Shown here: positions 41,532 through 51,409 of the stretch, piece after piece | How positions within the stretch are numbered: the stretch's first letter is position 1 | Layout: each line of letters opens with the position of its first letter | Source: Amphibacillus sediminis NBRC 103570 | GTDB taxonomy: Bacteria; Bacillota; Bacilli; Bacillales; Amphibacillaceae | Assembly (NCBI RefSeq): GCF_001552275.1 | Contig: NZ_BCQW01000003.1 | Location: 186,001 to 250,000, forward strand | Direction: 5' to 3' | DNA length: 64,000 nt | Made by a program: the position numbers and the translations under genes | Notes under the pieces: generated by a model | What the model saw: only the letters and a program-made list of their open reading frames with translations | What the model was told of the DNA's origin: nothing | The model's database searches: none

Positions 41532-42650
41532 CTATCGGCGTCGATTGCGATTTCTTAAGAAAGTTGGGATATCTAATGTATCCTCTTCTTCTTTAAAAGA
41601 AGATTGATCGGTAGCTTCTTGCTCTCTACGTCCACTTTCTTGGGCATTACTTGGTTTATTGGCTGGTCTTTGTCTTCCTTGACCTGTATTAACTTTCGAA
41701 TCATCAAAACCTGTTGCTATCACTGTTACGACAATTTCCTCTTTTAAGTCTTCATTAATAACAGAGCCAAAGATAACATTAACTTCTTGATCAGCTGCTG
41801 ACGTGACAATATCCGCAGCTTCCTGTACTTCATATAGGCTTAAATTATTTCCACCAGTAATATTCATTAAAACGCCTCGGGCACCATCAATCGATGTTTC
41901 TAATAATGGAGAAGAAATAGCCTTTTTAGCTGCTTCTGTCGCGCGGTTTTCACCAGTTGCCATTCCGATTCCCATCAGGGCAGAGCCCTTATCAGACATA
42001 ATTGTTTTAACATCAGCAAAGTCAACGTTGATTAAACCTGGAGTAGCGATAAGATCAGAAATGCCTGAGACACCTTGACGTAGAATGTTATCTGCCTCTC
42101 TAAATGCTTCAAGCATTGGCGTATTCTTATCAATAATTTCTAAGAGACGGTCATTCGGGATAATGATTAATGTGTCTACACTAGCCTTTAACCCATCTAT
42201 ACCTGTAACAGCTTGTGTAGAACGCTTGCGGCCTTCAAAAGTAAATGGGCGTGTCACGACTCCTACTGTTAAGGCACCAATTTCCTTTGCTACTTGAGCA
42301 ATAACAGGAGCAGCTCCTGTTCCAGTGCCACCACCCATACCAGCTGTTACAAAAATCATATCTGCACCTTTTAAGACTTCTTCTAACTGCTCTTTACTTT
42401 CTTCTGCAGCCTTACGTCCAATTTCAGGATTTGCGCCAGCTCCAAGACCTCGCGTTAATTTGGTTCCTAATTGAATTTTTACTTCAGCCTTTGATAGATT
42501 TAGGGCTTGTGCATCAGTATTTACCGCAATAAATTCGACACCTTGGACACCATGTTCAATCATACGATTGACAGCATTGTTACCTCCGCCCCCAACTCCG
42601 ATTACTTTTATATTCGCTAGTTGGTCTAATTCAGTATCAAACTCTAACAT
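41532..42650 (-). CDS. ftsZ: Cell division GTPase FtsZ
   Basis: Tubulin-like GTPase that forms the Z-ring. The nucleotide site motifs are [17 protein letters not shown], the tubulin signature [15 protein letters not shown], and the T7-loop [12 protein letters not shown] variable linker leads to the C-terminal conserved peptide [12 protein letters not shown], which binds FtsA and SepF. The start selected is ATG 42650 behind ATAGGAGGA ([10 protein letters not shown]); the 11-residue upstream extension is not family-like. 372 residues. Confidence 0.97.
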   Translation of the reverse strand: MLEFDTELDQLANIKVIGVGGGGNNAVNRMIEHGVQGVEFIAVNTDAQALNLSKAEVKIQLGTKLTRGLGAGANPEIGRKAAEESKEQLEEVLKGADMIFVTAGMGGGTGTGAAPVIAQVAKEIGALTVGVVTRPFTFEGRKRSTQAVTGIDGLKASVDTLIIIPNDRLLEIIDKNTPMLEAFREADNILRQGVSGISDLIATPGLINVDFADVKTIMSDKGSALMGIGMATGENRATEAAKKAISSPLLETSIDGARGVLMNITGGNNLSLYEVQEAADIVTSAADQEVNVIFGSVINEDLKEEIVVTVIATGFDDSKVNTGQGRQRPANKPSNAQESGRREQEATDQSSFKEEEDTLDIPTFLRNRNRRR

Positions 42651-42724
42651 GTAAGTTCCTCCTATAATGACAAGATTACACACGTCATGATGCTAACGAT
42701 CCGACGGATGATCTAATCCTATAA

Positions 42725-44020
42725 TTAATCGAAAAAGTATTTAAATAAATTTGCCACACCTGATTCTTTTTTCTTTTTCGGCGGCGTATGTACTTCGCGT
42801 TGAGTCTTAGGTTTGCTTGCTTTTTTCTTTTTTGGGGCTGGTTGATCAAAGCTTTCCATTTGAGTAACTGCCTCTTCTAATTGTTTGCCTTGGATTTTGG
42901 CATTACGGTAGGAAAACTTTAATATGCCTACACCTGAGGTGAATTGAGGCTCACGTACACCAATGTAATCCGGAATGGCTACACGAACATTGGCATGATA
43001 TAAATCTTGAGCTAATTCTAAAGCACCAGGCATGCGCATACACCCACCTGTTAAAACAAAGCCACCTGGTAATTCAGAATAACCCATTTTTTTGATTTCC
43101 CTTGCAGCATATGAATAGATCTCCTCAAGCCTTGCCTCTATAATATCGGCCAAATCAAGCTGATTGTAAGTGTAATGCTGGTCACTGCCGATGGCTGTTA
43201 CTTGAAAAGTCTCCCCCTCTTGTGCATCAGGGTAAAAACCATGACCATGCTTTAACTTAATCGTTTCTGCCTCTTCTGAACTTGTTTTTAACCCAATCGA
43301 AATATCCTTGGTGATGTTATCGCCACCCAATGGAACTACACGTGTAGCAATCAATTGATCATTCTCAAATACAGAAATAGTGGTACAACCACCACCAACA
43401 TCGACTAACGCAACACCTAGCTCACGTTCGTCACTTGACAACGCAATTGACCCAGTAGCAAGCGGCTGTAAACATATGTCAGTCACCTCTAAATTAGCAC
43501 GTTCAACACATTTTAAAATGTTATGTAACATGGTTCTTGAGCATGTAATAATGGTCCCTTCCATCTCAAGTCTTACACCAATCATACCTCTTGGGTCATT
43601 AATTTCGTCAAGTCCATCTACAATAAATTGCTTAGGGATCACATCAATGATTTCTCGCTCTGGCGGAATTGAAATGACTTGGGCTGCGTCAATCACCCGC
43701 TTAACATCCTCATCGCCTATTTCGCGATCTTCACTCGCCACAGCTACAATTCCTTGGCAAGGTTGAAGCTGAACATGATTACCATTAATACCTACTATAA
43801 CACGATCAATCTTCATATCTACCATACGTTCAGCCTGTTCAATAGCTGCTCTGATAGATTGGACAGTCTGATCAATATCAATAATGGCCCCTTTTTTCAT
43901 TCCTTTTGAATGTGCGGTTCCGACACCAATTATATTTAGCGTGTCAGGCAAAACCTCTCCAATAATCACTTTAATTTTTGATGTACCTATATCTAGGCTA
44001 ACTAGTATTTCATTGCTCAA
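42725..44020 (-). CDS. ftsA: Cell division protein FtsA
   Basis: Actin-like protein that anchors FtsZ to the membrane. The ATPase phosphate-1 motif VSLDIGTSKIKV is at the N-terminus, VALVDVGGGCTTISV is phosphate-2, and GGFVLTGGCMRMPG is the adenosine motif. The basic linker (KKKKASKPK) leads to a C-terminal amphipathic membrane helix (ANLFKYFFD). I favour the TTG start at 44020, eight bases after GGGAGGTG, giving a family-like N-terminus SNEILVSLDIG. Operon with ftsZ. Confidence 0.95.
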   Translation of the reverse strand: MSNEILVSLDIGTSKIKVIIGEVLPDTLNIIGVGTAHSKGMKKGAIIDIDQTVQSIRAAIEQAERMVDMKIDRVIVGINGNHVQLQPCQGIVAVASEDREIGDEDVKRVIDAAQVISIPPEREIIDVIPKQFIVDGLDEINDPRGMIGVRLEMEGTIITCSRTMLHNILKCVERANLEVTDICLQPLATGSIALSSDERELGVALVDVGGGCTTISVFENDQLIATRVVPLGGDNITKDISIGLKTSSEEAETIKLKHGHGFYPDAQEGETFQVTAIGSDQHYTYNQLDLADIIEARLEEIYSYAAREIKKMGYSELPGGFVLTGGCMRMPGALELAQDLYHANVRVAIPDYIGVREPQFTSGVGILKFSYRNAKIQGKQLEEAVTQMESFDQPAPKKKKASKPKTQREVHTPPKKKKESGVANLFKYFFD

Positions 44021-44216
44021 TAGTAAGGCACCTCCCAATCTAAGGCATCAAATTATGTTAGACAGATGTTAACATGATTAGATAAAAATTGCTAATGTTT
44101 AAATCTATTATTTTAAAAAACTTTATACCTGTCTATTATATCACTTAATTGCAATCCAATTAATACTATATAGACAATTTATTAAAATTCCAGTATTTAC
44201 ATTATTCGCTTTTCAG

Positions 44217-44591
44217 TTAACTTTTTCCTTTTATAACTCTTCGTTTTTTTCGTTTTTCGTGATAAAGGGCTAAAATAGAGCGTCTGATTACAGCAATATT
44301 TTGGAACATACGTAATCCAAATGCCAAAATGGCTGCTAAGTATAGATCTACCCCTAATTGATCACCGATAAACGTTAAAATGACAGCTAAGGTAATGTTA
44401 AAGAAAAATCCTGAAATAAAAATACGATCTTCAAACACATGTGTAAAATGGGCTTTAATTCCCCCTAACAATGTATCAATTGCAGCTAAGATAGCAATCG
44501 ACAAATAACTGGAATAGTACTCGGGAATCGTTATATTCGTTAAGAAACCTAATGCTATCCCTATCATTAAAAATAAGATTGGTAACCACAT
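44217..44591 (-). CDS. sbp: Small basic membrane protein (DUF1290, Sbp)
   Basis: 124 residues with three hydrophobic segments and the family core PEYYSSYLSIAILAAIDTLLGG and a basic tail (RRSILALYHEKRKKRRVIKG). It sits between ylxX and ftsA as in B. subtilis; the function is unknown. Confidence 0.9.
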   Translation of the reverse strand: MWLPILFLMIGIALGFLTNITIPEYYSSYLSIAILAAIDTLLGGIKAHFTHVFEDRIFISGFFFNITLAVILTFIGDQLGVDLYLAAILAFGLRMFQNIAVIRRSILALYHEKRKKRRVIKGKS

Positions 44592-44593
44592 GA

Positions 44594-45325
44594 CTATTCA
44601 CCTTCTTTTTCATCATCACTTATTGTGACATAATCTAAATTAATTTCACCATCAAAGGCTGGAATTTCAACATGATCTTGAACAGTGAGATCAAAAAGAA
44701 TGTGATGCATAGCGAATTCGTCTCGTGATTGACTGACTTCCAAATAATTCAACATCCGCTTTGGGTTTGCAGATTTCACTTTGATTTCAAGGGGAAGGCT
44801 TGCTAAGGGACGTTGATTCACATAAATTTTATTACCAACATAGCGAATGGCAGAAATGTTTATAATGCGTTCATTTCCAATCGCAATCGCCTCCGCTCCA
44901 AAAGCATTTAGTTCATTAATCAATCGACTTAATAATTCTGGTGATAGAGTAGCTATGGCATTCTCATCATGCGCAAGCTGAGGATCTGGAATTAATTGAA
45001 TGATAATACCCGCAACTTCCAGATCAGTCAAGCCAGCTTTTTCTTCAAGTAGTTGGATAGAATCATGCAAGGCATCTATTTGTTCTTGTTCTGAAGTCGT
45101 CAAATATTGTGTTTTAATTGAATCTAGTTCCTTTATTTCGTTTTGTAAGCTGTATTGTCGATCTTGTTCAGTCTGTAATTGTGATCTAATTTCCCACATA
45201 TCACGTCCATCTCGTACTTCACTAACATGATTAGACCTAAATTGAATAACAATTAGGTAACTAATTATGCCCAGTACAATTGAGAAAAGCAGACGTCTTT
45301 TTATCGTCAATTTAGCACTTTTCAA
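44594..45325 (-). CDS. ylxX: DUF881 protein YlxX
   Basis: 243 residues: a short cytosolic N-terminus, one membrane segment (LLFSIVLGIISYLIVIQF), a coiled-coil stretch (about residues 40-85) and the extracytoplasmic DUF881 domain with LINELNAFGAEAIAIGNERI. The function is unknown. A second DUF881 gene overlaps upstream by four bases. Confidence 0.88.
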   Translation of the reverse strand: MKSAKLTIKRRLLFSIVLGIISYLIVIQFRSNHVSEVRDGRDMWEIRSQLQTEQDRQYSLQNEIKELDSIKTQYLTTSEQEQIDALHDSIQLLEEKAGLTDLEVAGIIIQLIPDPQLAHDENAIATLSPELLSRLINELNAFGAEAIAIGNERIINISAIRYVGNKIYVNQRPLASLPLEIKVKSANPKRMLNYLEVSQSRDEFAMHHILFDLTVQDHVEIPAFDGEINLDYVTISDDEKEGE

Positions 45326-46014
45326 CCTATTCTTGCCCCCATCTTAATCACTTGTCTTTTTCCAAGTTCAACTTCTATGTGCTCATTAACCAATAAGTCA
45401 ACAACCCCATTTGAAAGCTCCAAGCTTTCCTTCATAATTTCTTGGTTTCCAATTGCTTCGATTACGAATGGAGCAGGATATTGTGTACCATCTATTGAAA
45501 TGACAGGTCCTATACAAACGACATGACTATCTGAGAAAATACGTTGTCCATTAATCGCAATCGCTTCGGCACCTGCACTATATAACTCATTAATCACAAG
45601 CTGGACGTGACGGTCGTGAACAATATAATCGTTTATATTTTCTTCAGATGGAACAAAGTTGTTGTCCTTTAAGGTAATATAAATACCTGGACCTTGAATG
45701 GGTAGTTCACCCGTTAGCGCTTGAAGGCTAGTTTTTTTCTCTACGGCTGAACCGATTGTATCGACCTGATTGGCAATCTCAGCTTCCAGTTGTAAAATAT
45801 CTTGCCTTATTGAATCAAGTTCCTGTTGTAAACGGTAATTATTGTCCTCGAATTGAATTAGCTGCTGTCGATAATAGAATGCTTTTTCCCACTCTTGATC
45901 ACTGGCTTGTTCTCCTAATAAAGCTTTCGTATGCTGGTAGCTGACTGCAATTAAAAAGCCAAATGTGAACAGGACAAGGGATAGAATTGTGTGCTTACCT
46001 TTCAATTTCATCAT
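45322..46014 (-). CDS. ylxW: DUF881 protein YlxW
   Basis: Paralogue of YlxX with the same layout: a membrane segment (HTILSLVLFTFGFLIAVSY), a coiled coil and DUF881 (VINELYSAGAEAIAINGQRI). The start is uncertain among ATGs at 46023, 46014 and 46011; the divIB stop at 46016 and a GGGGATGA site place it there. A longer open frame overlapping divIB has no family support. Function unknown. Confidence 0.87.
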   Translation of the reverse strand: MMKLKGKHTILSLVLFTFGFLIAVSYQHTKALLGEQASDQEWEKAFYYRQQLIQFEDNNYRLQQELDSIRQDILQLEAEIANQVDTIGSAVEKKTSLQALTGELPIQGPGIYITLKDNNFVPSEENINDYIVHDRHVQLVINELYSAGAEAIAINGQRIFSDSHVVCIGPVISIDGTQYPAPFVIEAIGNQEIMKESLELSNGVVDLLVNEHIEVELGKRQVIKMGARIG

Positions 46015-46015
46015 T

Positions 46016-46816
46016 TCATTCATCCCCATCAGTGAGTTGATCTTGGTCCTTTTTTTGCTCATTCTCGGAAGTATAAGCATTAAACACAGCGCCACCTACA
46101 TCTATATCAATGACACCTTTTTGTTTTGGATCCAGTTGGCTGACGATAGAGGGGTAATTACTCATGCTTTGATTAAGTCCCCTAATACTCGTTCTCACTT
46201 CAAATCCATCGGTCATAAAAAGTCGAAGGGTAAAAGGATTAGCATCTGTCGGTGTCCAATGGATTTCTGAGATATGATTGGCTACAGTTTGAGGCAGTTC
46301 TTTGAGTTGTTCTGTCAGCATAATAAGATAGTCTTCCTCATTAAAGCCAAATAATAAAGGAGCATCTCCCTGCCACTCTGTAATACGAACTGAATCAAGC
46401 TTATTGCCATTTTCCAGTAATGGATAAAAAAACTCTCCTTCATTGAGATAGGCTACTTTATCTAATTCTATGATAGCTATTTCAATCGAGTTAGGGAGTA
46501 CGCGTTTAACCTTTGCCTGTTTAATTTCAGCATGCTGCTCGATTTTATTTTCAATATCGGCTACCCGAAATCCCCAAATATTATCCTGTTCGGTTAAACC
46601 GCTATAGTCTATAATTTGCTGCTCACTAATATACTCTTGACCACTGACGCTAATGCCACGGACATAGCTCAATGGTGATTGCAAATACACAACAATAGAG
46701 ATCAATACAAAGAATAAGGATAAATAAAAAACAAGCCGTCTATTTGTCTTTTTTCGACGTGCCTCTTTAAGCTTTGGAATTCGATCCTCTATTGAAACTA
46801 CTTTGTGATCCTCCAT
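46016..46816 (-). CDS. divIB: Cell division protein DivIB (FtsQ family)
   Basis: Bitopic division protein that regulates septal wall synthesis with FtsL and DivIC. It has a basic cytosolic tail (KLKEARRKKTNRR), a membrane segment (LVFYLSLFFVLISIVVYL, about residues 29-46), the POTRA domain (VRGISVSGQEYISEQQII) and the FtsQ/DivIB beta domain (LPQTVANHISEIHWTP), then a charged tail. In transcription order it should follow murB, but a gene-free 1.07-kb stretch precedes it. Confidence 0.92.
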   Translation of the reverse strand: MEDHKVVSIEDRIPKLKEARRKKTNRRLVFYLSLFFVLISIVVYLQSPLSYVRGISVSGQEYISEQQIIDYSGLTEQDNIWGFRVADIENKIEQHAEIKQAKVKRVLPNSIEIAIIELDKVAYLNEGEFFYPLLENGNKLDSVRITEWQGDAPLLFGFNEEDYLIMLTEQLKELPQTVANHISEIHWTPTDANPFTLRLFMTDGFEVRTSIRGLNQSMSNYPSIVSQLDPKQKGVIDIDVGGAVFNAYTSENEQKKDQDQLTDGDE

Positions 46817-47316
46817 CCGCTATCTTCCTTTGATTTCAGTAATCTATCACTGATACTTTTAACTTATAAATGTGATTATCTAGAGTATAGCATAAATTAT
46901 TGAAAAAAAACGAACCTTTTCATGAGTAAATAGGTTGAATTTTGTCGAATTTCAATACTATCTTTCGTACTATATCAAAGGATTATCATTAGGCTATAGT
47001 GACATATCAAGGAGGTCAAGTAATGATTGAATCTGGATAATAGCTGTGACCACTTATTAGGATAAGACAGTTTTCTCGATTAGATGACAGACTACTTTAT
47101 CTAAATTTGCATTTTTAAGTAACCAAAGTGAGTTTTAGTGTTTCAAGTTATCGTGTATATTGGCTGCAAGATTCCCACTTCAAGAAATTAGGAGTATGGG
47201 GATATTTAAACAAAACAACGGTTAACGCTTATGATACTAATTGCCAGAATAGTTCAAGAATATTCTGTTATAATTTTAGTAATTTAGCATTGAAATAGAT
47301 AGGAGCGATTAGAAGA

Positions 47317-47545
47317 TGTAGCATATGCTTTTATTGATAAAGAGGTTGAGGAAAAAATCTTGATGGTTAAAAACAAGGGTGGAGGTTGGTCACTTCCTGG
47401 TTGCGCAGTGGAACAAGGAGAACATTAGAGCAAGCAGTTATTCGAGGGTTAAGAAAGAAACAAATTTAACAATTGAAGCAGGTGAAATTGCAGTTGTAAA
47501 TGAAGCATTGTTTAGTGCACGGGGAACACCACGCTTTATTTATCG
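47317..47545 (+). pseudogene. Degenerate Nudix hydrolase fragment
   Basis: Translating the plus strand in pieces gives EDVAYAFIDKEVEEKILMVK and GGGWSLPGCAVEQGE in one frame, LEQAVIRGLRKK in the next, and ETNLTIEAGEIAVVNEALFS then GTPRFIY in the third. Joined, this is the Nudix box GxxVExGExLEQAVIRxxxEET and flanks. Two single-base frameshifts break it, the normal glycine after PG is cysteine, and the 3' end stops at a family A repeat. The expected start codon position reads ATG followed by TAG. Not functional. Confidence 0.82.
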
Positions 47546-47777
47546 CAGTTTAACTGGCTGGGGCTGCGATTACTGCCCCAGCGAAGGGCTTTTGTAAGAC
47601 TCCCCCTTCAAGAAATAAGGGAACAGGTCATGTCTAAGTAGGAGATTCAACAACCAGTAACGGCCCGATGGGTTCAACTAACGTTCAGTGGGGGGAGAGG
47701 AAGCTGACTAAGTTCGCGGCGTCGTGTCGCAACGTCTGCACAAGCACATCCTATGCGTTGAAACCCCTACTGAATGG
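47539..47777 (-). repeat. Dispersed structured repeat family A, copy A4 (reverse orientation)
   Basis: A family A copy read on the minus strand, ending at 47539 with AACTGCGATAA. It has the TCGCAGCCCC hairpin, CTCCTACTTAGACATGACCTG, CCCCCCACTGAACGTTAG and GCATAGGATGTGC segments. Its leading edge differs from other A copies: it continues into a family B terminal half-stem (47778-47841). It abuts the truncated Nudix fragment. Confidence 0.82.
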
Positions 47778-47841
47778 ATTACAAATCCAGTCATCTCGCC
47801 ATATATAGAAGTGAGAGAACTCTGCTGAATGAAGTTAAATA
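47778..47841 (+). repeat. Family B terminal module fused to repeat A4
   Basis: This 64-base end reads GAGAACTCTGCTGAATGAAGTTAAA on the plus strand, nearly the same as the ends of B1 (8407) and B3 (51600). The preceding CACTGAATGG-like piece (ACTGAATGGATTACAAATCC) matches the internal B segment. It makes the A4 copy a hybrid of the two families. Confidence 0.75.
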
Positions 47842-47885
47842 AATGCGTTTGATTACTGGTTTGTTTCAGCCCATTCTAATGAGGA

Positions 47886-48983
47886 CTAATAGTGACAATG
47901 CCGACTAATATTTAACACAATTCCCATAGCAGCTAATGTAATTGTTAGGGAAGAGCCTCCATAGCTTAAAAACGGTAAGGTGATTCCTGTTACAGGAATT
48001 AGTCCAATGACAACACTTATATTAATCGCAACCTGAAGACTGATCATACCAACAATACCAAATGCGACTAAAGCTCCGAATTTATCTGGAGCATTCATGC
48101 CGATATAGGCACCTCGCCAAAGTAGATAAAGAAATACACATAATAAAATTGAAGCGCCGATAAACCCTAACTCTTCAGCTAAAATGGCAAAAATAAAATC
48201 GTTGTGTGGTTCTGGCAAGTAGAAATATTTCTGCAAGCTATGACCATAGCCTAGCCCTAATAGGCCGCCTGGGCCAATTGCATATAAGGATTGAATAATT
48301 TGAAATCCATTTCCAAGTGGATCATCCCATGGATTTAAAAAGGCCGTAATCCGATCGATACGATAAGGAGCTGAAATGATAAGTCCAGCAAAGCCGATGA
48401 TACCAACTAAACCAAGCCCAATATAATGCTTAATTTTTGCGCCACCTATGAATAACAACAATAAGCAGGATCCAACCAAAACCACACCGGTACCTAGATC
48501 TGGCTGTAACATAATTAATCCAAAACAAAATAAAATTAACAGTAGCAGTGGACCAAAGCCTTTTCTAAACGATGTTAAGTATTTTTGGCGATCGGCAATC
48601 ACATCAGCTAAAAAGATGATCAGCGCTAACTTAATAAATTCAGCAGGTTGGATACTAAATGCACCCACTCCAATCCAACTTCTTGCACCACCTCGAAGTA
48701 ATCCGATCCCTGGAATAAGTACAAGACCAAGTAAAATGAGTGTACTTATAAGGATAGGCTTTGAATAGATTCGCCATGTGTGATAAGGAACGAGACTCAC
48801 TCCATACATAGCAAATAGTCCTAATATTGCAAATAATAATTGTCTTTTTGCAAAATAAAAGGGATCGGCAAACTTATAATCAGCCCAAATACTTGAAGCA
48901 CTATAAACCATTACAACACCAATAAAGACGAGAAGGCAAATAACTATCAATAGCTTTCCATCGATACGTTGTTCGTTCTTCAT
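47886..48983 (-). CDS. spoVE: SEDS-family peptidoglycan polymerase SpoVE
   Basis: Integral membrane SEDS protein (about ten segments, 365 residues) that polymerises spore cortex glycan with the partner PBP SpoVD, encoded nearby. Signature blocks are VVMVYSASSIWADYKFADPF, SRSWIGVG-type GARSWIGVGAFSIQPAEFIKL, LQPDLGTG, LPEPHNDFIFAILAEELGF and GITLPFLSYGGSS. Its wording and position after murD match B. subtilis SpoVE rather than FtsW, though a dual division role cannot be excluded. MurG and MurB normally follow. Confidence 0.92.
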   Translation of the reverse strand: MKNEQRIDGKLLIVICLLVFIGVVMVYSASSIWADYKFADPFYFAKRQLLFAILGLFAMYGVSLVPYHTWRIYSKPILISTLILLGLVLIPGIGLLRGGARSWIGVGAFSIQPAEFIKLALIIFLADVIADRQKYLTSFRKGFGPLLLLILFCFGLIMLQPDLGTGVVLVGSCLLLLFIGGAKIKHYIGLGLVGIIGFAGLIISAPYRIDRITAFLNPWDDPLGNGFQIIQSLYAIGPGGLLGLGYGHSLQKYFYLPEPHNDFIFAILAEELGFIGASILLCVFLYLLWRGAYIGMNAPDKFGALVAFGIVGMISLQVAINISVVIGLIPVTGITLPFLSYGGSSLTITLAAMGIVLNISRHCHY

Positions 48984-49027
48984 GCATACACATCCTAACC
49001 ATTTGACAAATTAGGCTTGTCTCTTAC

Positions 49028-50374
49028 TTACAATGTATGCACAGTTTCAATAAACATGTCTCCCCTGTCTTCAAATGTTTTGAACTGATCCCAACTAGCA
49101 CAAGCTGGAGATAATAAGATAACATCTCCGACATCAGAATTAGCATAGGCTTTTTTCAACATTTCCTCTAATGTTTGTCCTGATTGAATTAAAGGTACGT
49201 TTGCTCTACGACCGGCTTCAGCTAATTTATCTGCTGTTTGGCCATAGACAAACATTCCTTTAACATTCTTTAAAAAAGGAATGAGTGCTTCAAAATCATT
49301 ACCACGATCTAACCCCCCAGCAAGTAACAGGGTCGGTTGACTAAAAGAGGATAAGGCTTTAGAGCTAGCTAATATATTCGTTGCCTTTGAATCATTGTAA
49401 AATAAACGGCCATTCTTCTCTGTGACATATTGCAGTCTATGCTTTACCCCTGTAAACGTACTTAATGTTTGCTGAATTCCATCTATTGATGCTCCTAGCA
49501 AAAGCGCAGCCGATACACTAGCTAAAATATTTTCTCTGTTATGTTCACCAACTAAACGAATATCTCGAAGTGCCATAACCTTTTCATTTCTGAAGTATAT
49601 TGCATCATGATCCGCCCACGCCCCACTTGGGCAAGGCTGTTTAGTGCTAAATGGTATTAGCGTAGCGGACGCTGACTTGATCAATTCACTGACACGAGCA
49701 TCATCACGATTATAAATAAGAAAATCCTCTGTGCTTTGATTCGCAAAAATCCGTGCTTTAGCTAGCTGATAGTCGTTAAAGCTACCATGATAATCGATAT
49801 GTGCTTCAAATAAATTTAGTAAAACCGCAACGCGAGGTTTAAATTTCTCAATCCCCATAAGCTGGAATGAGGATAATTCAAGTACTAACTTTTGCGATCG
49901 ATCCATTTTTTCTGCAACCTCAAGTGCAACTCGCCCAATATTTCCTGCAACCTCAGCGGGTTGCTGGCTATGTTGTAGCATTAGGTGAAGCAAAGTTGTG
50001 GTTGTTGTTTTACCGTTTGAACCAGTAACTGCAGCAATTTGGTTATTTGGGAAATAATTCAGACATTCGATCTCTGTCCAAATTGGCAGCCCTTTAGCCT
50101 GTGCTGCTTTAACCATAACATTATGATATGGTATACCGGGATTTTTAATAACTAGCTCTACTTTATCCAATAATGATGTCGGATGATCACCAAGAACACA
50201 ATGAACACCATTTGCTTTAAGTTCAAGTACGTTAGCATCAAGTTCAGAAGCTTTTAAGTCATTCGCTATCACATCAATCCCATTACGTCTTAGCACATGA
50301 CATGTAGCCGTACCACTTTTAGCTAATCCGAGCACTAAAACACGACGATAAGGAAAGTCTACTAATTTATTCAT
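49028..50374 (-). CDS. murD: UDP-N-acetylmuramoyl-L-alanine:D-glutamate ligase
   Basis: Adds D-glutamate to UDP-MurNAc-L-Ala. The N-terminal Rossmann domain (VLVLGLAKSGTATCHVLRR), ATP motif AVTGSNGKTTTTTLL and the Mur ligase central block (NLFEAHIDYHGSF) with SPACASWDQFKTFEDRGD at the C-terminus are intact. The start chosen is ATG 50374, whose ATG shares a base with the mraY stop (TAATG), with AGAGGTG upstream; a 29-residue extension lies in mraY and is not family-like. 448 residues. Confidence 0.96.
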   Translation of the reverse strand: MNKLVDFPYRRVLVLGLAKSGTATCHVLRRNGIDVIANDLKASELDANVLELKANGVHCVLGDHPTSLLDKVELVIKNPGIPYHNVMVKAAQAKGLPIWTEIECLNYFPNNQIAAVTGSNGKTTTTTLLHLMLQHSQQPAEVAGNIGRVALEVAEKMDRSQKLVLELSSFQLMGIEKFKPRVAVLLNLFEAHIDYHGSFNDYQLAKARIFANQSTEDFLIYNRDDARVSELIKSASATLIPFSTKQPCPSGAWADHDAIYFRNEKVMALRDIRLVGEHNRENILASVSAALLLGASIDGIQQTLSTFTGVKHRLQYVTEKNGRLFYNDSKATNILASSKALSSFSQPTLLLAGGLDRGNDFEALIPFLKNVKGMFVYGQTADKLAEAGRRANVPLIQSGQTLEEMLKKAYANSDVGDVILLSPACASWDQFKTFEDRGDMFIETVHTL

Positions 50375-51357
50375 TAAATCCACACCTCTAGATATAATCC
50401 GAGTATTGCTAATACAAAACCTACCAGCCAAAAAGTCATCACCACGCGCCATTCTGACCACCCTTTTAGCTCATAATGGTGATGGAGAGGGCTCATCAAA
50501 AACACGCGTTTGCCTCTTGTTTTATAAGATACAACTTGAATCATCACAGACAAAGTCTCTAAGACAAAGACACCACCAATAATAACAAGCAGAATTTCAG
50601 CCTGTAATAGGATAGCTACTGCTGCCAGCGAACCACCTAATGCTAATGATCCTGTATCGCCCATAAATACTTTAGCAGGATGAGCATTAAACATTAGAAA
50701 GCCCAACAATGCTCCAACTACTGCTAAGGAAAAGATCGCAGTCTCCAAATGAATCGAGACCGACCAAGCAAGAATAGCCAATGCTCCAAAGGCAATCACA
50801 GCTGTACCTGACACGAGTCCATCTAGTCCATCCGTAAGATTAACAGCATTGGAAGTACCTACAATCATTAAAATGACGAGTATAGGATACAAGAAACCAA
50901 GCTCTATCTCGATAGATGTGCCAGGAATAGCTAAGGCAGTAGATATTTCCCCAGTTCTTAAAATCAAATAGAATACTATCGCAATTACTAATTGGCCAAA
51001 TAGCTTCTGCTTTGAAGTCAACCCTAGATTACGCTTTAATACGACCTTAATAAAATCATCAATAAAGCCTAATAATCCGTAGCCAATTAAAACAAGTAAA
51101 ATCAATAGCAAATCAGTAGATAGCGGTTGATCTACCAGACGATGATACATCATTAGTGTTGTAATCACAATACTCAAAATAATCATAATTCCCCCCATTG
51201 TGGGAGTACCTGTTTTTTTCATATGTGATTGAGGTCCTTCTTCACGAATACTTTGGCCGAATTTTAATCTTCTTAATAACGGAATAAAGATTGGCGAAGC
51301 CAGTACTGTAATTAGAAATGCTATACCGATTGTCATAAGTAAAAAAATTTCATTCAT
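50374..51357 (-). CDS. mraY: Phospho-N-acetylmuramoyl-pentapeptide transferase MraY
   Basis: Membrane enzyme that makes lipid I from UDP-MurNAc-pentapeptide and undecaprenyl phosphate. Ten hydrophobic segments; catalytic blocks [10 protein letters not shown], the two-aspartate motif [19 protein letters not shown], and the [11 protein letters not shown] loop. 327 residues, normal length. Followed by murD with a one-base overlap and preceded by a 244-base gap with repeat B3. Confidence 0.96.
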   Translation of the reverse strand: MNEIFLLMTIGIAFLITVLASPIFIPLLRRLKFGQSIREEGPQSHMKKTGTPTMGGIMIILSIVITTLMMYHRLVDQPLSTDLLLILLVLIGYGLLGFIDDFIKVVLKRNLGLTSKQKLFGQLVIAIVFYLILRTGEISTALAIPGTSIEIELGFLYPILVILMIVGTSNAVNLTDGLDGLVSGTAVIAFGALAILAWSVSIHLETAIFSLAVVGALLGFLMFNAHPAKVFMGDTGSLALGGSLAAVAILLQAEILLVIIGGVFVLETLSVMIQVVSYKTRGKRVFLMSPLHHHYELKGWSEWRVVMTFWLVGFVLAILGLYLEVWI

Positions 51358-51409
51358 CCATCTTTCCTCCTAAACTTGCAAGCTACCAGTCACTTATGTT
51401 AGTTTATAT

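Larger units (their letters stand above)
46817..47885. other. 1.07-kb scar where murG and murB are expected
   Basis: Between spoVE and divIB, where murG and murB normally lie, no intact gene exists on either strand. Contents: from 46817 to about 47316 there is no recognisable gene, only a strong ribosome binding site (AAGGAGGTCAAGTAATG near 47010-47026) leading to a five-codon frame. Then come a plus-strand Nudix pseudogene (47317-47545), a minus-oriented family A repeat and a family B end (47778-47841). Confidence 0.75.

Noticed and set aside
43380-43766. 128-codon plus-strand open frame opposite ftsA
   Set aside because: It is antisense to a highly conserved gene and mirrors its codon pattern; no initiation signals.
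47379-47597. Open frame of 72 codons covering part of the Nudix region
   Set aside because: Its N-terminal part is out of the Nudix frame and its C-terminal part is repeat sequence; it is a by-product of the pseudogene frameshifts.
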